From Gilichinskyi gelida (lineage in GTDB: Bacteria > Acidobacteriota > Thermoanaerobaculia > Gp7-AA8): a DNA stretch of 64,000 nt. The notes beneath the pieces were generated by a model. It saw only the letters and a list, made by a program, of their open reading frames with translations, made no database searches and was not told where the DNA came from. This document shows, piece after piece, positions 57,463-64,000 of this stretch (its first letter is position 1; the number at the start of each line of letters is the position of its first letter). The translations under genes were made by a program, and so were the position numbers. The DNA lies in assembly GCA_038040385.1 (NCBI GenBank), contig JBBPII010000004.1, forward strand, positions 1 through 64,000, read 5' to 3'.

Positions 57463-60400
57463 ATGACACGTGAAAGGCGCATGCGCCTGCTCCGTATCGT
57501 GAGGTCGACGCTCACGTTCGGATTTACCCTGCTGATGGTGGCCACCTCGTTGTTCGCCCAGAGCGGCGGTTCGACGACCGGCACCATCAGCGGAACCGTC
57601 AAAGCGAGCGACGGCTCGATGCTTCCCGGCGTCACCGTCACCGCGACATCGCCCAAGCTCCAGGGCTCCCGCGTGGCGTACACCGGAACCAACGGAGACT
57701 ACATCCTTCGTGGTCTGACACCGGGCAAGTACGCAGTGAAGTTCGAGATGTCCGGACTCACTTCATCGGACAAGAGCGTCACCGTCGATCTCGGCCAGAC
57801 GGCGCAGCTCGACGTGCAGCTCAACCCCTCGACGAAGACCGAGACCATCACCGTCGTGGCTTCCGCGCCCAGCGCGCTGACCACCACGCAACTCGGCACC
57901 AACTACAAGTCGGACACCATTGCCAGCCTGCCGATGCCGCGCACCCTTGCCGGGATCGCGGCGCTGACCCCGGGCGTCACTACCAACACGTTCAATGTCG
58001 GCCAGCTCCGCATCAACGGCGCCTTCGCCTATGACAACGTGTTCCTGGTCGACGGCACCGACGTCAACGACAACCTGTTCGGCACGGCGAACAACCTCTA
58101 CATCGAGGACGCCATCGCCGAGACGCAGGTCATGACCGGCGGGGTGTCGGCCGAGTACGGCCGTTTCACCGGCGGCGTGATCAACGCCATCACCAAGAGC
58201 GGCGGCAACGAGTTCGCCGGCACGTTCCGCACCGACTTCTCCAAGGGCAAGTGGAATAGCTTCACCCCCTTCGAGAGAACGGCGCACAATGCCACGAAGG
58301 CTGCCGCCCCGGCCACCGCCGGAATCCGTTCCGACACGCTCAACAAGATCTATCAGGGCACTCTCGGCGGCCCGATCCTGCGCGACCGTCTCTGGTTCTT
58401 CGTCGCCGGCCGCGACGTGAAGACCGCCAGCACCACCACGCTCACCGAAACCGCCATCATCCTTCCGACGGGTACCGAGAACCCCCGCTACGAAGGGAAG
58501 GTGACCGCGTCGCTGTTCGCCAACCACACCCTCCAGGCTTCGTATCTGACCAACGAGACCACGCAGATCGGTAATCTGGGGCTGGCGGGCATACTCGATC
58601 CGCGCTCCGCCGTCACCCGCCAGTTGCCGAACGAGCGCTATGCGATGTTCTACAACGGTGTCATCACCCCCAGCCTCTTCGCCGAGTTGAAGTACTCGCG
58701 CAAGAAGTTCGGTTTCCGCAATAGCGGCGGAACGTTGACCGACGTCCACGAGTCGCCGTTCCGCAGCCTGGCGGGCAACCGCCTCTACAACGCGCCGTAC
58801 TTCGACTCGAACGATCCCGAAGATCGCAACAACAACGACTTCGGCGCCAACCTGTCGTACTTCCTGTCGACCAGCAAAATGGGCAGCCATGACCTGAAGG
58901 GCGGCTACGAGTTCTATCGCTCGACCCGCACCGGCGGCAACTCGCAGTCGGCGACCCACTATGTCTTCTTCGCCGATCCGAAGCGCGTCAACGGCGTGGC
59001 CATCACCGACGCCGCCGGCCGCTACATCCCGCTGTGGCAGACCTGCACGCCGAACGCCACCCGCACCGGCTGCACCAACAACACCTTCTCGCAGGCGGTC
59101 AACTTCCTCCCGACATCGGGTGCGAAGGTCGACGTCGATACCACCGCCTACTTCATCAACGACACGTGGAACCTCAACAAGCACTTCTCGTTCAACCTCG
59201 GCTACCGCTTCGAGAAAGTGAACGGGACTGCCACCGGCGACATCACCACGGTCGACTCCAGCCGCGGCACCCCGCGCCTGGGCGTTTCCTACGACGTCCG
59301 CGGCGACGGCCGCACCAAGATCGACGCCACCGTCGGGCAGTATTCCGGCCGTTACCTCGACAACCAGTTCTCGCGGAATACCCCCGTCGGGCAGCCGAGC
59401 TCCATCTCCTACGCCTACGTCGGAACAGCGGGCGAGGGCATCGGCTTCGCGCCGGCGTTCGACTTCGCCAACAACTACATCATCACCAACGGTTCCTTCC
59501 CTCTGCAGAACATCTTCGTCGACAAGGACATCAAGTCGCCCGTCGTCGATGAATACACCTTCTCGCTGGGCCAGGCCATCACCACCAACGGCTTCGTGAA
59601 GGCCACCTACACCAACCGCAAGTGGGCCAGCTTCTTCGAGGACTTCATCCTCGTCGAAAACGGCTTCACCAACATCAAGGTCCCGAACTCGCCGATCAAC
59701 TTCAACGCGGACAACGTCATCTTCGGCAACACCGACGACATGGATCGGAAGTACTCCGCGCTGCAGTTCCTGGCGCAGTACCGCCCCTTCAGCCGCTGGA
59801 CCACGCAGCTCAACTACACCCGCGAGCTGGAGAACGACGGCAACTTCGTCGGCGAAGCCGGCAACCAGCCGGGCAACGCGTCGCTGTTCGGCGACCGCCC
59901 CGAGATCTATGACCGGAGCATCCACTATCCGACCGGCCGCCTCCCGGGCTACCAGAAGGACCGCATCCGCTGGTTCAACACCTTCAACATCCCGCTGCGG
60001 AAGCTCGGCATGCTGGACCTCGGCATGATCCTCAACTACGACTCGCCGCTCACGTTCAGCTACACGGCGACCAATCCTCTGACCGCCGCGCAGGTCGCTG
60101 CCCGCAACGGCGCCGGCGGTGGCGTCGGCTACAAGCAGACGCCCAGCACCACCACCATCTTCTTCGGCGAGCGCGGCTCCGGCTCCTTCCGCTCGCAGCA
60201 GTCGCTCGACCTGGCCCTTACCTACGCCCTGCCGCTGTTCGGCTCGCGCGTGGCGCCGTGGGTCAAGGTGCAGATGACCAACGTCACCAATCGCGACGCG
60301 CTGCTGTTGTGGAACACCAACCTGGTGGTCGACCCGAACTCGCCGAAGGAAGCGAAGTTCGGTCTGCCCACCGGCTACCTCAAGTGCGGCATCGATACAC

Positions 60401-60507
60401 CGGCCAGTACCGCTGGTTGCGGCAACGTCACCTTCGGTAACCCGAACGCTTCGAACAACTATCAGGTGGCGCGCGCGTGGGATTTCGCCCTCGGCCTCCG
60501 CTTCTAG
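57463..60507 (+). CDS. TonB-dependent receptor with carboxypeptidase-regulatory-like N-terminus
   Basis: A 1014-residue outer-membrane receptor. Signal peptide to about 31 (FTLLMVATSLFA-Q), a CarboxypepD_reg domain at about 40-118 (GTISGTVKASDGSMLPGVTV and NGDYILRGLTPGKYAVKFEM), a plug domain at about 130-235 (QLRINGAFAYDNVFLVDGTD) and a beta-barrel to the C-terminal phenylalanine (WDFALGLRF), the BAM recognition end. Oar-like proteins of this architecture take up or export oligomeric substrates; the ligand is unknown. AGAGGAGG precedes the ATG, and a 163-base leader carries hairpins. A strong terminator follows. Confidence 0.93.
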   Translation: MTRERRMRLLRIVRSTLTFGFTLLMVATSLFAQSGGSTTGTISGTVKASDGSMLPGVTVTATSPKLQGSRVAYTGTNGDYILRGLTPGKYAVKFEMSGLTSSDKSVTVDLGQTAQLDVQLNPSTKTETITVVASAPSALTTTQLGTNYKSDTIASLPMPRTLAGIAALTPGVTTNTFNVGQLRINGAFAYDNVFLVDGTDVNDNLFGTANNLYIEDAIAETQVMTGGVSAEYGRFTGGVINAITKSGGNEFAGTFRTDFSKGKWNSFTPFERTAHNATKAAAPATAGIRSDTLNKIYQGTLGGPILRDRLWFFVAGRDVKTASTTTLTETAIILPTGTENPRYEGKVTASLFANHTLQASYLTNETTQIGNLGLAGILDPRSAVTRQLPNERYAMFYNGVITPSLFAELKYSRKKFGFRNSGGTLTDVHESPFRSLAGNRLYNAPYFDSNDPEDRNNNDFGANLSYFLSTSKMGSHDLKGGYEFYRSTRTGGNSQSATHYVFFADPKRVNGVAITDAAGRYIPLWQTCTPNATRTGCTNNTFSQAVNFLPTSGAKVDVDTTAYFINDTWNLNKHFSFNLGYRFEKVNGTATGDITTVDSSRGTPRLGVSYDVRGDGRTKIDATVGQYSGRYLDNQFSRNTPVGQPSSISYAYVGTAGEGIGFAPAFDFANNYIITNGSFPLQNIFVDKDIKSPVVDEYTFSLGQAITTNGFVKATYTNRKWASFFEDFILVENGFTNIKVPNSPINFNADNVIFGNTDDMDRKYSALQFLAQYRPFSRWTTQLNYTRELENDGNFVGEAGNQPGNASLFGDRPEIYDRSIHYPTGRLPGYQKDRIRWFNTFNIPLRKLGMLDLGMILNYDSPLTFSYTATNPLTAAQVAARNGAGGGVGYKQTPSTTTIFFGERGSGSFRSQQSLDLALTYALPLFGSRVAPWVKVQMTNVTNRDALLLWNTNLVVDPNSPKEAKFGLPTGYLKCGIDTPASTAGCGNVTFGNPNASNNYQVARAWDFALGLRF

Positions 60508-60529
60508 TCCGATTCCTCAGCAGTTGACG

Positions 60530-60559
60530 AAAAGCCCCGGCGCCGAGCCGGGGCTTTTT
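60530..60559. terminator. strong intrinsic terminator, bidirectional
   Basis: AAAAGCCCCGGC, loop GCCGA, GCCGGGGCTTTTT. The A-run and T-run on the two sides let it work for both the TonB receptor gene and the convergent peptidase gene. The next repeat starts at the following base. Confidence 0.92.
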
Positions 60560-60663
60560 GTCATTCCGAGCGTGAGCGAGGAATCGGTGTGGGCGGGCGG
60601 CGCGCCGGACGACATCATGTGCGCCACCCTCCCACACCGATCCCTCGCTACGCTCGGGATGAC
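60560..60663. repeat. REP-like palindromic repeat, GTCATTCCGAGCG subfamily, copy 3
   Basis: 104-bp inverted repeat: left arm GTCATTCCGAGCGTGAGCGA then GGAATCGGTGTGGG, right arm CCCACACCGATCCCTCGCTA then CGCTCGGGATGAC. It abuts the terminator on one side and the 3' end of the M28 peptidase gene on the other. Very similar to copy 4 at 62025-62129. Confidence 0.92.
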
Positions 60664-60665
60664 AT

Positions 60666-62000
60666 CTACGGCGCGTCGGCCAGAATCCACGCCAGCGCGG
60701 CGATCGCTGCCGCATCCTGCGCCAGCTCCTGGCGGTCCACCTTGTCGAGCGTGTCGGCCGGAGTGTGGTGGTAGTCGAAGTAGTGCAGCGGCTCGGGCAC
60801 CAAGCCGAAGCCGGGGACGCCCGCCTCGACCAACGGGCTGGTGTCGGCTCCGGTCTCCGAGGTCGTCTCGAAGCGATTCGCGCCGACCACCGCCAGCGCG
60901 CGCGTCCGCGCCTCGAGCGCGGCGAGCGCGTCGCCCTTCAGCGTCGTGGTGAAGCCGATCGGCGCCGCGGCGCCGGCGTCGGTCTCAATGGCCGCCACAT
61001 GCTTGTCGTTCTTGTGCGTGTCGAAGTACGCCCGCCCTCCGCGCAGCCCGTTCTCCTCGTTCATGAACAGCACCGCGCGGATGGTCCGCCGCGGACGGAG
61101 GTTCATCTCCTGCAGCAGGCGCATCGTCTCCATCACCATGGCCACGCCGGAGCCGTCGTCGATGGCACCCGTGCCGAGGTCCCAGGAGTCGAGGTGCGCG
61201 CCGATGAGGACGATCTCGTCGGGCTTCTCGCTGCCGCGCCACTCGGCGACGACGTTGGCCGAGGGGACGTCCGGCAGCTCGCGCGGCGTGAGGAGCAGGC
61301 GCATCCGAACGCGCTCGCCGCGCTGGAGGAGGCGATGCACGAGCATGGCATCCTCGGCGGTCATCGCCGCGGCGGGGATCTTCGGCTGCTTGGCGTCGTA
61401 GCGCAGCGAGCCGGTGTGCGGCGTGCGCAGCGACGCCGACCCGACCGAGCGGATGACCACCGCCTTCGCGCCATACTCCGCCGCACGGCTTGGGCCGAGG
61501 CCGCGGTAGGCCACCGCCTTGCCGTAAGCCTCGAAGGCGCGGTGCGAGCGGACCAGGTCCATGTCCATCGGATTGTTGAAGAAGACGATCTTCCCTTTGA
61601 CTTTCGTCCCGAGCGTCTTCAGCTCGTCGAACGATCCGACTTCCACCACCTCGGCGGTGATTCCCGCCGCAGGCGTGGCCACGCTCCCGCCCAGCGCGGT
61701 GAGCACGATCTTCTGGTTCATGTGCGAGACGAGGCTCCCCTCCTCCCGCCCCCGCACCCAGTGCGGCACCATCACCCGCTCGTTCACCACCGGGATGCCC
61801 CAGGCGCGGAAGCGCGCGGTAGTCCAGGCCACCGCCGCCGCCGCGCCGCGCGACCCGCTGAGGCGCGGTCCGATCATGTCGGTCAGGTAGGAGAGCGTGT
61901 CGTACGCCTGCGACGTCTGCAGCTCGCGCTCGATGATCCGTTCCGGGATCTGCGCGAATGCGGGTGCGGCGAGAAGAAGGAGGAGTGCGGCGATTCTCAT
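60666..62000 (-). CDS. exported M28-family zinc aminopeptidase
   Basis: A 444-residue protein with a signal peptide (MRIAALLLLLAAPAFA-Q). A PA-like insert lies between about 110 and 245 and the M28 catalytic domain follows with zinc ligands H269 and D281/D282 (IGAHLDSWDLGTGAIDDGSG), general base/ligand E315/E316 (MNEENGLRGG), D341 (IETDAGA) and H411/H412 (YHHTPADTLDKVD). It should trim N-terminal residues from peptides in the periplasm or outside. ATG 62000 has TACACT nine bases upstream and no Shine-Dalgarno sequence. The gene is bracketed by two REP-like repeats of the same subfamily. Confidence 0.92.
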   Translation of the reverse strand: MRIAALLLLLAAPAFAQIPERIIERELQTSQAYDTLSYLTDMIGPRLSGSRGAAAAVAWTTARFRAWGIPVVNERVMVPHWVRGREEGSLVSHMNQKIVLTALGGSVATPAAGITAEVVEVGSFDELKTLGTKVKGKIVFFNNPMDMDLVRSHRAFEAYGKAVAYRGLGPSRAAEYGAKAVVIRSVGSASLRTPHTGSLRYDAKQPKIPAAAMTAEDAMLVHRLLQRGERVRMRLLLTPRELPDVPSANVVAEWRGSEKPDEIVLIGAHLDSWDLGTGAIDDGSGVAMVMETMRLLQEMNLRPRRTIRAVLFMNEENGLRGGRAYFDTHKNDKHVAAIETDAGAAAPIGFTTTLKGDALAALEARTRALAVVGANRFETTSETGADTSPLVEAGVPGFGLVPEPLHYFDYHHTPADTLDKVDRQELAQDAAAIAALAWILADAP

Positions 62001-62009
62001 GCGCCGCGT

Positions 62010-62015
62010 AGTGTA
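62010..62015 (-). promoter_or_regulatory. putative leaderless -10 element
   Basis: TACACT on the minus strand ends nine bases before the ATG at 62000; it stands nine bases from the REP-like repeat at 62025. Confidence 0.5.
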
Positions 62016-62024
62016 GATGACCGT

Positions 62025-62129
62025 GTCATTCCGAGCGTAGCGAGGAATCGGTGTGGGCCGGGCGGCGCGAAGAACATCACGTTGGGCTCCACCCAGCCAC
62101 ACCGATCCCTCGCTCACGCTCGGGATGAC
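62025..62129. repeat. REP-like palindromic repeat, GTCATTCCGAGCG subfamily, copy 4
   Basis: 105-bp inverted repeat: GTCATTCCGAGCGTAGCGAG then GAATCGGTGTGGG on the left, CCACACCGATCCCTCGCTCA then CGCTCGGGATGAC on the right. It lies between the aldehyde dehydrogenase 3' end and the peptidase promoter and has the same orientation as copy 3. Confidence 0.92.
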
Positions 62130-62140
62130 ACGATGACACA

Positions 62141-63679
62141 CTACTCGCCCGTATCGATCTGCGCGCGCTGCAGCGACCCGGAGTAGTCGACGTAGATCGA
62201 CTTCCACTCGCTGAACACGTCGATGCCGGCAACCCCCGCCTCGCGATGGCCGTTGCCGGTCTGCTTCACCCCGCCGAACGGCAGGTGCGTCTCCGCGCCG
62301 ATGGTCGGCGCGTTGACGTAGAAGATGCCGGTGTACATGTCGCGCATGGCGATGAAGGCGTTGTTCACGTCGCGGGTGTAGATCGACGATGACAGCCCGT
62401 ACTTCACCCCATTGCCGATGGCGATGGCCTCCTCCAGCGAGTCGCACTTCATCACCGCGGTCACCGGGCCGAAGATCTCCTCCTGCGCGATGCGCATGTC
62501 GGGCTTGACGTCGGCGAAGACGGTCGGCTGGTGGAAGTGCCCCTTGGCGAAATCGCCGTCAGTGAGCGCCTCGCCGCCGGCGGCGACGGTCGCCCCCTCG
62601 TCTCTGCCGATCTTCACGTAGCTCTCGACGGTCTTTAGCTGCGAGGCGGAGACGTTCGGACCCATGTCGACGTTCGGGTCGAGGCCGTTGCCGATGCGCA
62701 GCTTCTTCGCGCGGCCGGCGAGCTTCTCCACGAACTCGCCGTAGATCTTGCGGTGCGCGACGATGCGCGACGCGGCGGTGCAGCGCTGCCCGGCGGTGCC
62801 GAACGCGCCCCACAGCGCGCCGTCGACGGCGAGGTCGACGTCGGCGTCGTCCATCACCATGATCACGTTCTTGCCGCCCATCTCCAGGTGCACGTGCTTG
62901 AACTGCGGCGCGCAGGCGATGGAAATATCGCGCCCCACCTCGGTCGATCCGGTGAAGGAGATCACCGCGACCTTCGGATGCTTGATCATCGGCTCGCCGA
63001 CTTCCCGCCCGCCGCCGGTGACCAGATTGAACACACCCTTCGGCAGTCCCGCCTCTTCAAAGGCCTCGGCCAGCATGACGACCGACAGCGGCGTGAGCGA
63101 CGCCGGCTTGATGACCACGGTGTTGCCGCACACCAGGGCGGGCATCGACTTCCACGCGGGAATGGCGATGGGGAAGTTCCAGGGCGTGATGAGCCCCGCC
63201 ACGCCGAGGGGCATGCGGACGGCCATGTTGAACTTGTTGGGGAGCTCCGAGGGGGTGGTGATGCCGAACAGCCGCCGTCCTTCGCCCGCCATCAGGTAGG
63301 CCATGTCGATGGCTTCCTGCACGTCGCCGCGCGTCTCGTCGAGCACTTTGCCCATCTCGCGCGTCATCTCCCGGGCGATCTTTTCCTTATCGCGCTTGAG
63401 GATGGCGCCGACGGCGTAGAGGTACTCGGCGCGCTTCGGCGCCGGAGTCAGCCGCCACGACTGATACGCGCGGTCGGCCGCGTCGACGGCCCGATTCAGA
63501 TCGTCGGCATTCGACTCCTGAAACGTGCCGATGACGTCATCGCTGTCGGCGGGGTTGATGTCCTCGAACGTCTTCCCGCTCGACGACTCGACCCACTCGC
63601 CGTCGACGAAATTCTTGTACTCGCGCGTGGCGCGCAGACGGTAGTCGGTAGTCGCGGGTTGGGTGGCGGTGGCAGGCAT
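62141..63679 (-). CDS. NAD(P)-dependent aldehyde dehydrogenase
   Basis: A 512-residue ALDH-superfamily enzyme. Asn168 (PWNFP), Glu266 (HLEMGGKN) and the nucleophile Cys300 (GTAGQRCTAAS) are all in place, and the nucleotide-binding SFTGSTEVGRDI is present. Sequence features such as KFNMAVRMPLGVAGLITPWN and the C-terminal GGVKQTGNGHREAG are close to the alpha-ketoglutaric semialdehyde/alpha-aminoadipic semialdehyde-type group, but the substrate cannot be fixed. A GGAGG lies shortly before the ATG. It follows the bactofilin gene across an 87-base gap filled by a 31-bp inverted repeat. Confidence 0.93.
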   Translation of the reverse strand: MPATATQPATTDYRLRATREYKNFVDGEWVESSSGKTFEDINPADSDDVIGTFQESNADDLNRAVDAADRAYQSWRLTPAPKRAEYLYAVGAILKRDKEKIAREMTREMGKVLDETRGDVQEAIDMAYLMAGEGRRLFGITTPSELPNKFNMAVRMPLGVAGLITPWNFPIAIPAWKSMPALVCGNTVVIKPASLTPLSVVMLAEAFEEAGLPKGVFNLVTGGGREVGEPMIKHPKVAVISFTGSTEVGRDISIACAPQFKHVHLEMGGKNVIMVMDDADVDLAVDGALWGAFGTAGQRCTAASRIVAHRKIYGEFVEKLAGRAKKLRIGNGLDPNVDMGPNVSASQLKTVESYVKIGRDEGATVAAGGEALTDGDFAKGHFHQPTVFADVKPDMRIAQEEIFGPVTAVMKCDSLEEAIAIGNGVKYGLSSSIYTRDVNNAFIAMRDMYTGIFYVNAPTIGAETHLPFGGVKQTGNGHREAGVAGIDVFSEWKSIYVDYSGSLQRAQIDTGE

Positions 63680-63690
63680 GGTTCCTCCGG

Positions 63691-63767
63691 GGTTACGAGG
63701 TCTCGTGGTCTCGAGGTCTCGGGGTGGGTGTGACTGCGAGACCGCGAGACCCCGAGACCGCGCAACC
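63691..63767. repeat. 31-bp inverted repeat built from 8-bp GGTCTCGN units
   Basis: Left arm 63691-63721 and right arm 63737-63767 pair at 27 of 31 positions around a 15-base loop. Each arm contains three tandem GGTCTCGN (or CGAGACCN) units, and the four mismatches fall at the N positions and one outer base. The right arm reaches the first base of the bactofilin stop codon. It has no T-run. Confidence 0.85.
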
Positions 63768-64000
63768 TATTTCTTGGCGCTCGTTTGTTCGTGTCCCGCG
63801 TCCTTCGGCTTCCCCATGTCCACCGATCCGCGGAACTTGGCCCCTTCGGCCACGATGATCTTCGGCGCCTTGATGTTGCCGTCGACGCTGGCGCTGGCGA
63901 TCAGCTCGACGCGGTCGTCGGCGGAGACGTCGCCGTTGAGCTTCCCCTCGATGGTCACGTTTTTCGCATGGACGGTCGCTTCGACGCGCGCCTTCGTCCC
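63767..64000 (-). CDS. bactofilin (5' part outside the window)
   Basis: The last 77 residues of a bactofilin-type cytoskeletal protein; the coding frame runs open through the window edge at 64000, so the N-terminus is missing. VTIEGKLNGDVSADDRVELI and ASVDGNIKAPKIIVAEGAKF show the repeating I/V-X-G-X-hydrophobic pattern of the bactofilin beta-helix, and GSVDMGKPK followed by a Lys-rich tail is the usual end. Bactofilins polymerise without nucleotide and organise envelope and morphogenesis proteins. An internal GTG at 63958 is not the start because the pattern continues upstream (ARVEATVHAKN). Confidence 0.88.
   Translation of the reverse strand, partial: GTKARVEATVHAKNVTIEGKLNGDVSADDRVELIASASVDGNIKAPKIIVAEGAKFRGSVDMGKPKDAGHEQTSAKK

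Overview
The window is GC-rich (by eye about two thirds G+C) bacterial chromosome, gene-dense, with no rRNA, tRNA, CRISPR array, integrase or transposase that I can see. The outer-membrane gene set (Wza-type export lipoprotein family, a second beta-barrel, a TonB-dependent receptor with an N-terminal carboxypeptidase-regulatory-like domain) points to a diderm. That receptor type, the membrane-bound SpoIIE phosphatases, the wide use of GTG/TTG starts and the GTCATTCCGAGCG-type intergenic palindromes fit Acidobacteriota best; this is inference, not proof. No stretch over 300 bases lacks a gene; the longest gaps (57300-57462, 60508-60665, 62001-62140) hold hairpins, a terminator and repeats.

Layout. 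0.1-2.5 kb: MoxR ATPase and DUF58 protein on the minus strand, separated by two tiny overlapping membrane-protein genes on the plus strand. 2.6-5.8 kb: ETF:quinone oxidoreductase followed by an exported protein. 5.9-9.4 kb: a large PDZ/membrane/GAF/SpoIIE phosphatase overlapping a methyltransferase. 9.5-45.3 kb: a very large surface-polysaccharide locus: a polyprenyl-phosphate sugar-1-phosphate transferase, an asparagine-synthase-like enzyme, twelve GT2/GT4-type glycosyltransferases, three polytopic GT-C-like or unknown membrane proteins, two FkbM methyltransferases (one frameshifted), two other methyltransferases, an epimerase, an acyltransferase, a carbamoyltransferase, a Wzm/Wzt ABC exporter, two O-antigen polymerase/ligase-like proteins, and a Wza/Wzc/CpsB export-control module. 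45.4-54.9 kb: etfBA, hfq-like gene, pdxA, a 48-residue membrane protein, EamA transporter, PlsC-like acyltransferase, MFS transporter, and a second membrane SpoIIE phosphatase. 55-64 kb: EttA-type ABC-F protein, a lipoprotein, the TonB-dependent receptor, an M28 peptidase, an aldehyde dehydrogenase and the 3' part of a bactofilin.

How the genes work together. The polysaccharide locus would load a sugar phosphate on undecaprenyl phosphate, extend and decorate the chain (methyl, acyl, carbamoyl), polymerise it and export it; both an ABC exporter and Wza/Wzc parts are present but no Wzx flippase, so at least two products or a hybrid route are possible. EtfAB and ETF-QO form a route from acyl-CoA-type dehydrogenases to quinone.

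The most interesting observations are not genes. (1) At least eleven first genes of transcription units, out of those checked, carry a TANNNT-like -10 hexamer ending exactly 7-9 bases before the start codon, with no Shine-Dalgarno sequence, which predicts extensive leaderless transcription; in two divergent pairs the two -10 elements overlap. (2) Short AT-rich palindromic patches, built from rare codons, recur inside GC-rich genes; one 22-base version occurs in two adjacent unrelated genes in different reading frames. (3) Two subfamilies of REP-like palindromes, heptamer arrays and a 31-bp inverted repeat made of an 8-bp unit sit at gene ends.
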